Positions 44,676-54,276 are shown, numbered from the stretch's first letter. The stretch: 64,000 nt of DNA from Bacteroidales bacterium (GCA_017400135.1 JAFPVJ010000028.1:1-64000), one strand, 5' to 3'. Notes: generated by a model not told the origin, from the sequence alone. Made by a program: numbers and translations.

Positions 44676-46079
44676 TTAATCCCGATAGGGAGAATAGACG
44701 CCAATCTCGGCGACGGACAGGAGTCCTTCGTACGAGGTGAAGCGTATCCGGACCGATTCCGCTTTCGTGACGGGGAAGCGGTTGATGTGGACACGGCTGC
44801 GGACGGCACTACCGGGCGTTTCCCGATGGACGGCGATCCACTTCCCATCGTGAAGCAATTCCACCGTATAGCCTTTCAAGCAGCTATCCTCCCCTTCGGT
44901 GATGACGACCATCCCGACGGGGGTCTCACAGTCCAGGTCCACCCGCCACCAGGGGCTTTCCACGGCCGGGCTGGAAACCCAGCAAGAATGGTAATTGTCG
45001 TCGTTGGCGAAGTCCATCAGGTTCATGTCGTCGGACCAGGACGAATCGCAGGGCCGGCCGACGGCGATATTGATGTCGGTAATGGGGGCCGGGGCTTCCG
45101 GGACGTCCACCAGATGGCCGGTGTTATTCCAAATCCGGCCGATATGCCGCATCGCTTCCGCCGCATTGGCGTCGATCAGGCCATCCCGGTTCGGGGCGGC
45201 GTTGAGGATATAGGTGCAGTAGGCGTTGTTGTAGGGAATGATATTTTCCGCCACGATCCGATCTACATCCTTTAGCGTGTCCGTCGGGAAGGATTCCTTC
45301 CAGAACCAGGTCCGCTGAAGCGGATAACAAGCCATGGCGGGGAGTTGATTTTCGCTGGCCGATATCCTCTCCCCCGCGCCCTGCTCATAGCAGCGGATGT
45401 CGGAATAGAACAGCGCCTCCTTGGGATATTTGGACCCGTTGAGATCCATCACCAGGCAGTCCGGCTGCAGACTCTTGACGAAGGCATAGATCTCCGGAAA
45501 GGAGACATCCTCGTAGGAAATGCGGCCCCAGGGCGCATCCCAGCCGTCGAACATGATGGTGTTGACCGGACCATAGCCGGTAAGCAACTCCCGCAACTGT
45601 GACTTGATGTAAGCCGTCGTTTCGGGCGTGAAGGGCAGCGTGGGGCGGATCCGGTGATGGGTGTCGAGGATGGAGAAGTGGAACATGACCTGCATCCCGG
45701 CTTCGCGCAGAGCGTCCGTAAGTTCCTTCAGCACATCCCGTCCCAGCGGCGTATGCATCACGCTGTAGTCGGTCGTGGCGGTATCCCACATACAGAATCC
45801 CGCATGGTGTTTGACGCTCACACAGATGAACGTGCATCCCGCGCATTTTGCAGTAGCCACCCACTGGCGAGTGTCCAGCCGTGCCGGATGGAAGACGGCG
45901 GCATCCAGATCCGGATCGGTCCAGTCGGCTTCCTGGAAGGTCGGAAGCCCGAAATGGACGAACATGCCGAAGCGCAGGTCCACGAACTCCTGCTGCAGTT
46001 GGTGCAGGCTCTTGCCCTGGGCGCAAAGTGCCAGGGGAAGGGCGACGGCTAAAAGAATGGCGGTCAGTATTCTTCTCAT
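44676..46079 (-). CDS. Alpha-L-fucosidase-like GH29 with C-terminal discoidin domain
   Basis: This 467-residue protein has a Sec signal from the chosen ATG (MRRILTAILLAVALPLALCAQ). The GH29 barrel shows DLRFGMFVHFGLPTFQEADW, SVKHHAGFCMWDTATTDYS, FHFSILDTHHR and the nucleophile Asp in NTIMFDGWDAPWG (about 205). The C-terminal 140 residues (MGMVVITEGEDSCLKGYTVEL type pattern) are an F5/8 type C (discoidin) carbohydrate-binding domain. It differs clearly from the GH29 at 24273. It lies downstream of GH3 on the same strand, separated by a nested inverted repeat, and is convergent with rodA. Confidence 0.88.
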   Translation of the reverse strand: MRRILTAILLAVALPLALCAQGKSLHQLQQEFVDLRFGMFVHFGLPTFQEADWTDPDLDAAVFHPARLDTRQWVATAKCAGCTFICVSVKHHAGFCMWDTATTDYSVMHTPLGRDVLKELTDALREAGMQVMFHFSILDTHHRIRPTLPFTPETTAYIKSQLRELLTGYGPVNTIMFDGWDAPWGRISYEDVSFPEIYAFVKSLQPDCLVMDLNGSKYPKEALFYSDIRCYEQGAGERISASENQLPAMACYPLQRTWFWKESFPTDTLKDVDRIVAENIIPYNNAYCTYILNAAPNRDGLIDANAAEAMRHIGRIWNNTGHLVDVPEAPAPITDINIAVGRPCDSSWSDDMNLMDFANDDNYHSCWVSSPAVESPWWRVDLDCETPVGMVVITEGEDSCLKGYTVELLHDGKWIAVHRETPGSAVRSRVHINRFPVTKAESVRIRFTSYEGLLSVAEIGVYSPYRD

Positions 46080-46097
46080 ACGCTTGACAGCGGTGTC

Positions 46098-46179
46098 CAG
46101 GTGCAAATCAGCCCGTATTTGCACCTTGGACCCTCATTTTTGTGCTTTGCAGGTGCAAGGATGGGCTGTTTTGCACCTG
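46098..46179 (-). repeat. Nested inverted repeats between the GH3 and GH29 genes
   Basis: Arm 1 (46099-46126) is AGGTGCAAAT - 8-base loop - ATTTGCACCT. Arm 2 (46150-46179) is CAGGTGCAA - 12-base loop - TTGCACCTG. The loops carry CAGCCC (46109-46114) and GGGCTG (46163-46168), so the whole of arm 1 can also pair with arm 2. Two alternative folds are therefore possible. It lies in the 108-base gap of one transcription direction and may be an attenuator, a processing site or a mobile palindromic unit. Confidence 0.65.
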
Positions 46180-46187
46180 GCGGACGA

Positions 46188-48329
46188 TCAGTGGATGCGG
46201 CGGGCCTTACGGCAGCGGATGTCGGCGCTGGAGGCACCGGCGAGGAAGCGGACGCGGCCCTTTTCGACAACCCAGTCGTGCTGCTCCGGGGACCAGTAGG
46301 CCAGGTCCTTCGCCGCGACGGGAATCTCGACGCGCAGGGTCTGCCCGGCGGGAATGGAGACGCGCCGGAAGCCGCGCAGCTGCTTCTGCGGCCGCACGAC
46401 CTTCGATCCAGGATACTGGACATAGACCTGCACGACCTCTTCGCCGTCCACGGCGCCGGTGTTGGTCACGTCGACGGACACCAGGAACACGCCGTCCGCG
46501 CCGTCCGACACCGTCATGCGGCCATACTTGAAGGAAGTATAGGATAAGCCGTGCCCGAAGCAGAACAACGGTTTCGCCTTGCTGTACATATACGTCCGGC
46601 CATGGGTCAGGTCAAAGTCCATGATGGGCGGCAGGTCGTAGATGCTTTCCGGCCAGGTCTGGGTCAGGCGGCCGGCGGGATTGACCTTGCCGAGAAGCAC
46701 GTCGGCGATGCCATTGCCCATCTCCTCGCTGCCGTGGGTCATCGCCACGATGGCCGGGAGATGGTCCTTGGACCAGCGGATCGTATAGGGGAAGGTCGTG
46801 ACCATCAATAAAACCGTATTCGGATTGGCCTGGTAGACCAGGCGCAGGATATCCTCGTGCGGCAATTCCAGGGACTGACGGTCCACCTCCTCCATACCAT
46901 CCTGGACGATCATCGACTTGCCCCAGCCGATCTCCGCACCGCCGCGCTGGACGTCCAGGCAGGGCGCCGCGATGTTGCCGGCGACGACGATCGCCACATC
47001 GGCCTCGGCCGCCTTCTTCAGCCCCTCACCCCCGAAGTCCTTGGTCTCCAGCAGCACTTCCACACCCTCGCCCAGAGCCTCCTTCAGGCCTTCGTAAATC
47101 GTGACCTTGTGGTGCATCTCACCGCCGTACCAGTCCTGAAGGACCTGGTCGGCGTAGGGGCCGATCAGCGCGACCTTCTTCAATCGATCGGCCTTCAGCG
47201 GCAGAATGCCGTCGTTCTTCAGCAATACGACCGACTTGGCCGTCACCTCGCGGCAAAGGGCCGCCGCCTCAGGTGTCGTACAAGGCACCGGTGCACCGTC
47301 ACGGCCGATCTGGCCGTACGGATCCTCGCCACCCAGCAGGCCCAGTTTTTCCTCCACGTTGAGGTTGCGCTGGATCGCCTCGTCGAGGTCGGCCTCGGTC
47401 AGCAGCCCGCGTCGCAGCGCCTCCCGGATCGCGCCCTGGGAGTCTTCCAGCTCATCGGAAAGGAACTGCGTGATGCCAGCCTTGATGGATACTGCGACCG
47501 CCTCCGCCAGGTCGGGATAAAGGTGATAGTCGTCCACCAGGCGCCGCGCGCCGTCCTGATCCGTGATGACGATGCCGTCCTGGCCCCATTCGGCGAGCGC
47601 CATCTCCCGGATCAGCGGGTGGATGGTCATCGGCACCCCGTTCATCGGATTGTAGGAGGTCATGAAGCCGCGGCAGCCGGCCTCCGTGATGCATTTATAA
47701 AACGTGTAGGCGTAATATTCGCGCATCTGGCGCTCGTCCAGGTCGGAGGAATAGTAATGGCGCCCGTTCTCATAGCTGTTGGCCATGAGATGCTTGAGCA
47801 CGGGCGCGCTGCTCCAATGGTCCGGATCCGGGCCCTGGGCGCCGCGCACGTAGGCCTTCCCCATTTCGGCGACCAGCCAGGGATCCTCGCCGTAGCATTC
47901 GTCGGTCCGGCCCCAGCGCGGGTCGCGGCCCAGGTCAACGTTCGGCCCCCAGATGATCAGGCCTCCGCGGTCGTATTCCGGATTCTGGAAATAGTAACGC
48001 TGCTCCAGCGAGATCTGCGCCGCCACCTTCTCCATCAGCGCCGGATCCCAGGTCTGCGCCAGGCCGTACGCCTGCGGGAAGGAGGTCGTCGGCAGGACCG
48101 GATGGATGTTGCCCCAGGGCGCCGGGCCGCCGTACGCGATGCCGTGCATGCCTTCGGAATAATAGGAAACGGGGACGCCGAGGCGCGTGATGCCCATGTC
48201 GACGGACAGCAGGTGGATCTTTTCGTCCAGTGTCAGGTCCTTGGGAGTAATGCGGGTCTGTGCAAAGGAAAGGGCGCCGGACAGCAGCAGGGCCGCCGAG
48301 GCCATCAGGGAGAGGAGTCTGTGCTTCAT
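46188..48329 (-). CDS. Glycoside hydrolase family 3 (beta-xylosidase/glucosidase-like)
   Basis: This 713-residue protein has a Sec signal (SLMASAALLLSGALSFAQ). The GH3 N-domain has SEGMHGIAYGG and PTSFPQAYGLAQTWD-like spacing and the nucleophile Asp in GIVITDQDGARRL (about 265). The C-domain (about 360-560) has SVVLLKNDGILPLKADRLKKVALIGPYA, and a fibronectin-III-like domain ends the protein (FGHGLSYTSFKYG, TNTGAVDGEEVVQVYV). The protein is shaped like the plant-cell-wall xylosidase group, but sugar specificity cannot be read off. The open frame extends far upstream, yet the signal peptide fixes the start at 48329. Confidence 0.9.
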   Translation of the reverse strand: MKHRLLSLMASAALLLSGALSFAQTRITPKDLTLDEKIHLLSVDMGITRLGVPVSYYSEGMHGIAYGGPAPWGNIHPVLPTTSFPQAYGLAQTWDPALMEKVAAQISLEQRYYFQNPEYDRGGLIIWGPNVDLGRDPRWGRTDECYGEDPWLVAEMGKAYVRGAQGPDPDHWSSAPVLKHLMANSYENGRHYYSSDLDERQMREYYAYTFYKCITEAGCRGFMTSYNPMNGVPMTIHPLIREMALAEWGQDGIVITDQDGARRLVDDYHLYPDLAEAVAVSIKAGITQFLSDELEDSQGAIREALRRGLLTEADLDEAIQRNLNVEEKLGLLGGEDPYGQIGRDGAPVPCTTPEAAALCREVTAKSVVLLKNDGILPLKADRLKKVALIGPYADQVLQDWYGGEMHHKVTIYEGLKEALGEGVEVLLETKDFGGEGLKKAAEADVAIVVAGNIAAPCLDVQRGGAEIGWGKSMIVQDGMEEVDRQSLELPHEDILRLVYQANPNTVLLMVTTFPYTIRWSKDHLPAIVAMTHGSEEMGNGIADVLLGKVNPAGRLTQTWPESIYDLPPIMDFDLTHGRTYMYSKAKPLFCFGHGLSYTSFKYGRMTVSDGADGVFLVSVDVTNTGAVDGEEVVQVYVQYPGSKVVRPQKQLRGFRRVSIPAGQTLRVEIPVAAKDLAYWSPEQHDWVVEKGRVRFLAGASSADIRCRKARRIH

Positions 48330-48391
48330 AGAGAAAGGTTTGCGGTTTGAAAACGCGTGAGGTAAAGATAGCGATTTATCGGCGAATTTAG

Positions 48392-48399
48392 TACATTTG
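48392..48399 (+). promoter_or_regulatory. Promoter -7 element for the esterase-led CAZyme operon
   Basis: TACATTTG matches the consensus 21 to 28 bases before the ATG at 48420. The GH3 gene diverges from the same 90-base gap; its side has only TATCTTTA as a near match. Confidence 0.45.
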
Positions 48400-48419
48400 T
48401 AAAGACCAATCCGTTTCAA

Positions 48420-50441
48420 ATGAAAAAACGCCTCCTGACGATCCTGGGCGCCCTGCTGCTGGGCGTGGCGCTGGGTGCCGCCCCGGCGCGGCCGGACACC
48501 TTGCGCATGCTCTGCATCGCCAATAGTTTCGCCGTCGATGCCGTCGAGCAGAACCTGCACGAGATCGCGGCCGCGGACGGCCACATCCTCATCATCGGCA
48601 ACATGTACATCGGCGGCTGCTCCTTGGAGAAACACTGGCACAACGCCGAGCGGGATTCCGCCGCCTATTCCTACCGCAAGGTCGGGGCGGACGGAGTGAG
48701 GCGCGTCCGCGCGAACGCCCGCATCTCGGAGGCGCTCGCGGACGAGCCCTGGGACGTGCTGGTCTTCCAGCAGCAAAGCGCCATGGCGGGACAGCCGGAG
48801 ACCTTCGAGCCCTGGCTGGGAAATCTGCTCAGTTATGCCAAGACCCAGGTGCCCCGGCGCTGCAAGCGGATGTTCTTCCAAACCTGGGCCTACGCCGGGA
48901 ATGCAACGAAGCAGGGGTTCGAGTATTTTGACTATGACCAGGAAAAGATGTATCAGGAAATCGTCCGCACCTGCGTCGCAGCCGCGAAACGGCACCGCCT
49001 GGAGGTCATTCCCGGTGGGACGGCGGTCCAGAATTCGCGCCACACCTTCAACCGGGAGAACGTGACCCGCGACGGCTACCACATGCACTGGTGGTTCGGA
49101 CGCTACCTGCAGGCCTGCACCTTCTATGAGACGCTGTACAAGACTTCCGTGGTCGGCAACGCCTACCGGCCGCCGCACCTCGGGGAACGGCGGGTGGAGA
49201 TCGCCCAGAAGTGCGCCCACGCCGCCTGCCTGCATCCGACGGAGGTGACGCGGGTGGATTTTGACAATCCCTTCGACACGTCGAACGGCAACTGGAAGCC
49301 CGACTATATCAATACCGACCCGTCGCAGGTGCCGGCCTACACGCTTCCCGACGCCCTGACGATGCAGGACGGACGGAAAGTCACGACGCCGGAGCAGTGG
49401 TACGCCGAACGACGCCCCGAACTGCTGGAACTTTTCGAAACGCAGATGTACGGCAAGGCACCGGGGCCCATCGAGGATATGCGCTGGGAGATCGCGGAAG
49501 AAGGACCCGCCCTGGACGGGAAGGCCCTGCGCCGGCAGGTACGCATCTTCTACGACAAGCACAAATATGTAACCGTTCTGATGTTTCTCCCGGCGGGCGC
49601 CGAAGGGCCGGTGCCGGCTTTCCTGGGGATGAATTTCGACGGCAACGCGACCGTCGCCCCTGACCCGGCCATCCTGTATCCCGAGCCGAACTACGCCCAA
49701 AACTATGGAATCTACAAGGAACAGCCGCGGGGCTCGCAGGCCTCCCGCTGGCCCCTGGAAGACATACTCGGCCGGGGCTACGCCCTCGTGACCTTCCACA
49801 CTTCGGACATCGATCCGGACTTCGACGACGGCTTCCGCAACGGCGCTACCCCGCTGATTTACAAGAAAGGGCAACATTTCCCGGATCCGGACCAGTGGGG
49901 CACGCTGTCCACCTGGGCCTGGGGTATGAGCCGGGTACTGGATTATCTGGAACTCGACCCTTCGGTCGATGCGTCGCGGGTCGCGGCCATCGGCCACAGC
50001 CGTCTCGGGAAGACCGCCCTGCTGGCCGCGGCCCGCGACAGGCGTTTCGCAATGGCCGTCTCCAATGAAAGCGGCTGCGGAGGTGCCGCCCTGTCACGGC
50101 GCCGCTACGGCGAGACCATCCGTTTCATCACCGGCAATTTCCCGCACTGGTTTTGCGGCAACTTCTTCCAATACGTGGACAACGAGGACGCGCTGCCCTT
50201 CGACCAGCACGAATTCCTCGCCCTGATCGCCCCCCGGCCGCTCTATGTGGCAAGCGCGGAGGATGATTCCTGGACCGATCCCGTCGGAGAGCGGATCGCC
50301 TTCCAGGAGGCGCAGAAGATCTATGACTTCCTCGGTCTTGACCGAAGCCTGACGGAGTACCACGTCCGCGAAGGTAAGCACGGACTGACGAGGGAGGACT
50401 GGCTCCATTACCTGGATTTCGCAGACAAACATTTAAAATAA
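48420..50441 (+). CDS. Two-domain esterase: DUF4886 (SGNH-like) fused to CE15 glucuronoyl esterase
   Basis: This 673-residue protein has a Sec signal (about 1-20). Residues about 25-280 are DUF4886: RMLCIANSFAVDAVEQNLHE with the SGNH-type nucleophile Ser, GNMYIGGCSLEKHW, VFQQQS and RDGYHMHWW with the Asp-His pair. Residues about 285-670 match CE15: DALTMQDGRKVTT, FLGMNFDGN, GHSRLGKTALLAAARD (nucleophile Ser), SNESGCGG (Glu) and GKHGLT (His). The CE15 part should split esters between lignin alcohols and glucuronic acid of xylan; the first domain may remove acetyl groups. It is the first gene of a four-gene operon (8-, overlapping and 6-base gaps). Confidence 0.88.
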   Translation: MKKRLLTILGALLLGVALGAAPARPDTLRMLCIANSFAVDAVEQNLHEIAAADGHILIIGNMYIGGCSLEKHWHNAERDSAAYSYRKVGADGVRRVRANARISEALADEPWDVLVFQQQSAMAGQPETFEPWLGNLLSYAKTQVPRRCKRMFFQTWAYAGNATKQGFEYFDYDQEKMYQEIVRTCVAAAKRHRLEVIPGGTAVQNSRHTFNRENVTRDGYHMHWWFGRYLQACTFYETLYKTSVVGNAYRPPHLGERRVEIAQKCAHAACLHPTEVTRVDFDNPFDTSNGNWKPDYINTDPSQVPAYTLPDALTMQDGRKVTTPEQWYAERRPELLELFETQMYGKAPGPIEDMRWEIAEEGPALDGKALRRQVRIFYDKHKYVTVLMFLPAGAEGPVPAFLGMNFDGNATVAPDPAILYPEPNYAQNYGIYKEQPRGSQASRWPLEDILGRGYALVTFHTSDIDPDFDDGFRNGATPLIYKKGQHFPDPDQWGTLSTWAWGMSRVLDYLELDPSVDASRVAAIGHSRLGKTALLAAARDRRFAMAVSNESGCGGAALSRRRYGETIRFITGNFPHWFCGNFFQYVDNEDALPFDQHEFLALIAPRPLYVASAEDDSWTDPVGERIAFQEAQKIYDFLGLDRSLTEYHVREGKHGLTREDWLHYLDFADKHLK

Positions 50442-50449
50442 CTCATACT

Positions 50450-51403
50450 ATGGCTATTTCGAGAAGAGATTTCTGCAAGACGAGTATCGCGGCCGGCCTG
50501 GCGCTGGGCGCGACGATGTTGGACCCCCTGCCCGCCGAGGCGAAGGCCTGCAAGCCCAAGAAGCGCTTCCGGGCGAAAAGGGTGCTGATCATGACCTTCG
50601 ACGGCATCCGCGTGGACGGCCTGGCGCAGGCCCGCACCCCCAACATCGACTCGCTGATCGCGGAAGGATCGGCTTCCTACGCCACCCGTGACGTGATGCC
50701 CTCCATCACGCTGCCCAACTACACCAGCCATCTTTGCGGCGCGGGCCCCGAGGTCCACGGCGTGGCGGACAACCGCTGGGAAGTCGACAAGTTCAACCTG
50801 GCTGCCGTCGAAAAGGATGCGGAAGGCTATTTCCCCTCCTCCTTCCAGGTGCTGAAAGACCAGGTGCCGGGCATCAAGACCGCCTTCTATTGGAACTGGA
50901 AGCCCCTCATCCGTCCCTACAACCCGAAGGTCTTCGACGACACCCTCTTTGCGGAGGATCCCGACTATGCGGATCTCTATGACCGGGCGATGGTCTTCAT
51001 CAAGGAGCACCGCGACGATCCGCAGTTCATCTTCCTCTACAACGTCCACACCGACCATATCGGGCATCAGCATGCCTGGATGTCGCCCGAATACATCCAG
51101 TCCATCGAGGAAGGCGACGTGCAGGTAGGCCGCATGTTGGAATTCCTCAAGGCGGAAGGCCTATACGAGGATACGCACATCTTCTTCATCACCGACCACG
51201 GCGGCATCAACAAAGGTCACGGCGGCGTCAGTCCCGAGGAAATGATCGTCCCCTGGGTACTCCGCGGCCCCGGCATCAAGAAGGGCTTCACCATCGAGGA
51301 AGCCAACAACACCGTCAACACGGCCTCGACCGTCGTCCGTCTCTTCGGCGCCACCCAGCCGCTCTGCTGGACCGGCGAGGTCCCGGAATCGATCTTTATC
51401 TGA
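50450..51403 (+). CDS. Alkaline-phosphatase-superfamily phosphodiesterase with Tat signal
   Basis: This 317-residue protein has a twin-arginine signal SRRDFCKTSIAAGLALGA. It belongs to the type I phosphodiesterase/nucleotide pyrophosphatase group. The metal-site Asp is in LIMTFDGIRVDG (about 48) and the nucleophile Thr in MPSITLPNYTSHLCG (about 86), followed by GPEVHGVADNRW. The Asp/His ligands NVHTDHIGHQH and FFITDHGGINKGHGG are also present. It starts eight bases after the esterase and its TGA overlaps the next ATG by one base. A phosphodiester or sulfate-like substituent on the target glycan, or a nucleotide sugar, could be the substrate (inference). Confidence 0.85.
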   Translation: MAISRRDFCKTSIAAGLALGATMLDPLPAEAKACKPKKRFRAKRVLIMTFDGIRVDGLAQARTPNIDSLIAEGSASYATRDVMPSITLPNYTSHLCGAGPEVHGVADNRWEVDKFNLAAVEKDAEGYFPSSFQVLKDQVPGIKTAFYWNWKPLIRPYNPKVFDDTLFAEDPDYADLYDRAMVFIKEHRDDPQFIFLYNVHTDHIGHQHAWMSPEYIQSIEEGDVQVGRMLEFLKAEGLYEDTHIFFITDHGGINKGHGGVSPEEMIVPWVLRGPGIKKGFTIEEANNTVNTASTVVRLFGATQPLCWTGEVPESIFI

Positions 51404-54270
51404 TGCCGAAATCTCTTCACATCCTCCTGTGGGCAGGACTCCTGACACTCGGGGTCCTTCTGGTTTCTTGCCGGAAGGATGGTGAAGCGACGGATGCCAT
51501 CAATGCCCATTTCGCCGAGCCGGCGATGGAGGACCGTCCCTTCGTCCGCTGGTGGTGGAACGGCAACCGGATCGAGGACGGAGAACTGGTCCGGGAGCTG
51601 CATCTGTTGAAAGAAGCCGGCATCGGCGGAGTGGAGATCAACCCCATTGAAACCCCGTACGGGGCGGATACGACGGGCACCCGGGCATTGCAGCTGCTCT
51701 CCGATGAATGGATCGACCGCCTGGAGACGACTTTCAGTGAAGCGGAGCGGCTGGGTATGCGCTGCGACCTGCTGCTCGGTTCCGGCTGGCCCTTCGGGGC
51801 GGAGACGCTTCCGATGGAAGAGCGGGCTTCCGTCCTGCTGCTGAATGCCATCCCTTTGCCTGAAGGGACTTTCGAGACCACGACGGACGCCCTCTGCCAG
51901 GCGGTAGACCCCGGCGTGACCGTTCCCAATCCGGAGAGAAAGTTTGAACTGACGGGGCTGCTTCTGGTCCCGGATCCCATCGGCAGCCTGTCCGAGGCGC
52001 TCGACGTCATGGACCGGGTCCGGAATGACACGCTCCGGCTTGATGTACCCGCGGGGAAGCGTTTCCTCTATGCCCTGGTGCGTTATGATTCCTTCGCCAG
52101 CGTCATCAACGGCGCCCCGGGGGCGGCCGGAAGCATCCTCAACCACCTGGACGAGCAGGCGGTACGTAAATACCTGGACCATCAGGCCGATGCAATCGAA
52201 GCCAGGACCGGACCGCTGTCAAAGCATCTGCGATCGTTTTTCGTGGACAGCATGGAACTGGAAGGTTGCAACTGGTGCACCGATCTGCCGCAGGAGTTCC
52301 TGCGCAGGAGGGGATACGACCTGATGCCCTGGCTGCCCTTCATCCTCTTCAAGGTCGGGAGGTTGGGCGAAGTGATGGACTATCATTATGGCGCCGCAAA
52401 GAGCGAGGCCTTTCAGGACAGCGTAAGCCGTGTCCGTTTCGACTTCGAGCTGACCAAAGCCGAGCTGCTGCACGAGCGCTACACCCGCACCTTCCTCGCC
52501 TGGTGCCGGGAAAAGGGCGTGCAATCCCGCGCCCAGGCCTATGGGCGGGGCTTCTTCCCCCTCGAATCCTCCCTGGGCTACGACATTCCCGAAGGCGAAT
52601 CCTGGACGACCAACTGGCTCCGGCACCGCCTCGGCGAAGAAATGGGCGACGAAGACTACCGGAGGGGCCGCGGCTACACGATGATCAATAAATACGTCTC
52701 ATCGGCCGCTAACCTGACCGGCAAGCGCATCGTCAGTTCGGAGGAAATGACCAACACCTACCGGGTCTTCAACACCTCGCTGGAATTGCTCAAGATCGGT
52801 TCGGACATGGGGGCCTTCTCGGGCACTACCCTGCCGGTCTGGTCAGGCTACAACTATTCGCCGCCCGGGGCGGCTTTTCCCGGTTGGGTCCAGTATGGAA
52901 GTTATTCCAACGAACAGAATCCCTGGTGGCCGTATTTCCGGCTGCTGAATGACTACCGGGCCCGGATCAGCGCCATCCTGACACGCGTGGACATGGTCAC
53001 GGATATCGCCATCCTGCCCGCGAACTACGACCTCTGGACGGAACTCGGCGTCCAGACCGACCCCTTCCCCTGGTACTTGAACGTCCCCTACACTTCCCTG
53101 ATCTGGGAAGCCATCCATAAGAACGGCGGCGGAGCGGACTACCTCAGCGACGGCCTGCTGGCCGGAGCAAGTATACGCCACGGACTGTTGTGTTATGGGG
53201 AGAAAGCCTACGGGACCCTGATCCTTCCCGAGGTACGGACCATCAGTCCGGACGCCCTGCGGAAAATCGAGCATTTCGTCCACCATGGCGGAAAAGTCTT
53301 CTGCATCGGATGCGTCCCTTCCCGGGCTCCCGGGCTGAAAGACTGCGCGGAACGGGATGCCGAGGTACAAAAGCGGGTCGCCCGCCTGGTGAAGCACTAC
53401 TCGGAACGTTTCGTCCTCCTGGACAAGGCCCCGGACAATGCCTGGCTCGAATGGTATGCGGACATACAGGAGCAGCATGAGCTCCCGCATGCCGTCGGGA
53501 TCGGCTCCCCGGACCGCTTCCTGCTGCAAAACCACTACCGCGCGGATGACGGGACCGACTTTTTCCTATTCTCCAATGTCTCGCTTTCCGAGACGAAGAC
53601 TACGGAGCTCCATTTCCCGGAAGGGGTCGCCCGGCGCAGGCAGGCCATCCTCTATGATCCCGCGGAGGGACGGCGTTATCGTCTGGACGGGAAAAGGATG
53701 CCGGACTTGAGCTTCCGGACTTCCCTGACGCTCGGGCCTTCCCAGACCCTCCTGGTCAGCTTCTGCCGGAAGCGGGAGGACTTGCCGGTATGGCAATCGC
53801 CGCCGACCGAGGGCTCGAATATGCGGGAACTGACCCAATGGTCCCTGACCCTCCGTCACTCGCGCCGTATCGACCCGGTCGCGGCGAAGCTGGACCGCCT
53901 CGCCGACCTCCGCGAACAATGGCCGGACTTCATGGGAACCGCCTGCTACCGAAGCGTCCTGAACCTGCCGGAACAGCCCTCGGAGCCCTGTTTCATCAAC
54001 TTGGGCAAGGTCTGCGAGATCGCCTCGCTGAAGGTCAACGGTGAGCCTGCAGGCGTCCGCTGGTGGGGAAACGCCGTGTTTGACCTCGGCGGCATGCTCA
54101 AGGAAGGGAACAATGTCCTGGAAGTGGAAGTCCGCACCCTGATGGGCAACTATATGCGGACCCTGACGGACAATCCCGTGGTGCAGCGTTTCCTCCTCGG
54201 TCGCAAGGAGCAGCCAGCCGCGCCGATGGGCCTCATCGGACCCGTACGCATCTATTATGCTGAAAATTAA
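51403..54270 (+). CDS. GH106-like alpha-L-rhamnosidase, lipoprotein
   Basis: This 955-residue protein has a lipoprotein signal ending LGVLLVSC, then RKDGE, a charged surface-export-like stretch. The start of the catalytic domain FVRWWWNGNRIEDGELVRELH, with GIGGVEINPIE and LLLGSGWPFGAETLP, matches the GH106 rhamnosidase group. Later motifs are KRIVSSEEMTNTYRV, SGYNYSPPG and FPGWVQYG. The C-terminal beta-sandwich (about 850-955) contains GKVCEIASLKVNGEPAGVRWWG. Rhamnose is characteristic of pectic rhamnogalacturonans. It overlaps the upstream gene by one base and lies six bases before the beta-helix gene. Confidence 0.82.
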   Translation: MPKSLHILLWAGLLTLGVLLVSCRKDGEATDAINAHFAEPAMEDRPFVRWWWNGNRIEDGELVRELHLLKEAGIGGVEINPIETPYGADTTGTRALQLLSDEWIDRLETTFSEAERLGMRCDLLLGSGWPFGAETLPMEERASVLLLNAIPLPEGTFETTTDALCQAVDPGVTVPNPERKFELTGLLLVPDPIGSLSEALDVMDRVRNDTLRLDVPAGKRFLYALVRYDSFASVINGAPGAAGSILNHLDEQAVRKYLDHQADAIEARTGPLSKHLRSFFVDSMELEGCNWCTDLPQEFLRRRGYDLMPWLPFILFKVGRLGEVMDYHYGAAKSEAFQDSVSRVRFDFELTKAELLHERYTRTFLAWCREKGVQSRAQAYGRGFFPLESSLGYDIPEGESWTTNWLRHRLGEEMGDEDYRRGRGYTMINKYVSSAANLTGKRIVSSEEMTNTYRVFNTSLELLKIGSDMGAFSGTTLPVWSGYNYSPPGAAFPGWVQYGSYSNEQNPWWPYFRLLNDYRARISAILTRVDMVTDIAILPANYDLWTELGVQTDPFPWYLNVPYTSLIWEAIHKNGGGADYLSDGLLAGASIRHGLLCYGEKAYGTLILPEVRTISPDALRKIEHFVHHGGKVFCIGCVPSRAPGLKDCAERDAEVQKRVARLVKHYSERFVLLDKAPDNAWLEWYADIQEQHELPHAVGIGSPDRFLLQNHYRADDGTDFFLFSNVSLSETKTTELHFPEGVARRRQAILYDPAEGRRYRLDGKRMPDLSFRTSLTLGPSQTLLVSFCRKREDLPVWQSPPTEGSNMRELTQWSLTLRHSRRIDPVAAKLDRLADLREQWPDFMGTACYRSVLNLPEQPSEPCFINLGKVCEIASLKVNGEPAGVRWWGNAVFDLGGMLKEGNNVLEVEVRTLMGNYMRTLTDNPVVQRFLLGRKEQPAAPMGLIGPVRIYYAEN

Positions 54271-54276
54271 TTTATT

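Noticed and set aside
46098..46179. CRISPR-like array
   Set aside because: There are only two inverted units, with no regularly spaced direct repeats and no cas gene.
48330..49997. Upstream extension of the GH3 open frame
   Set aside because: The added residues are antisense to the esterase gene, and a clear signal peptide starts at 48329.
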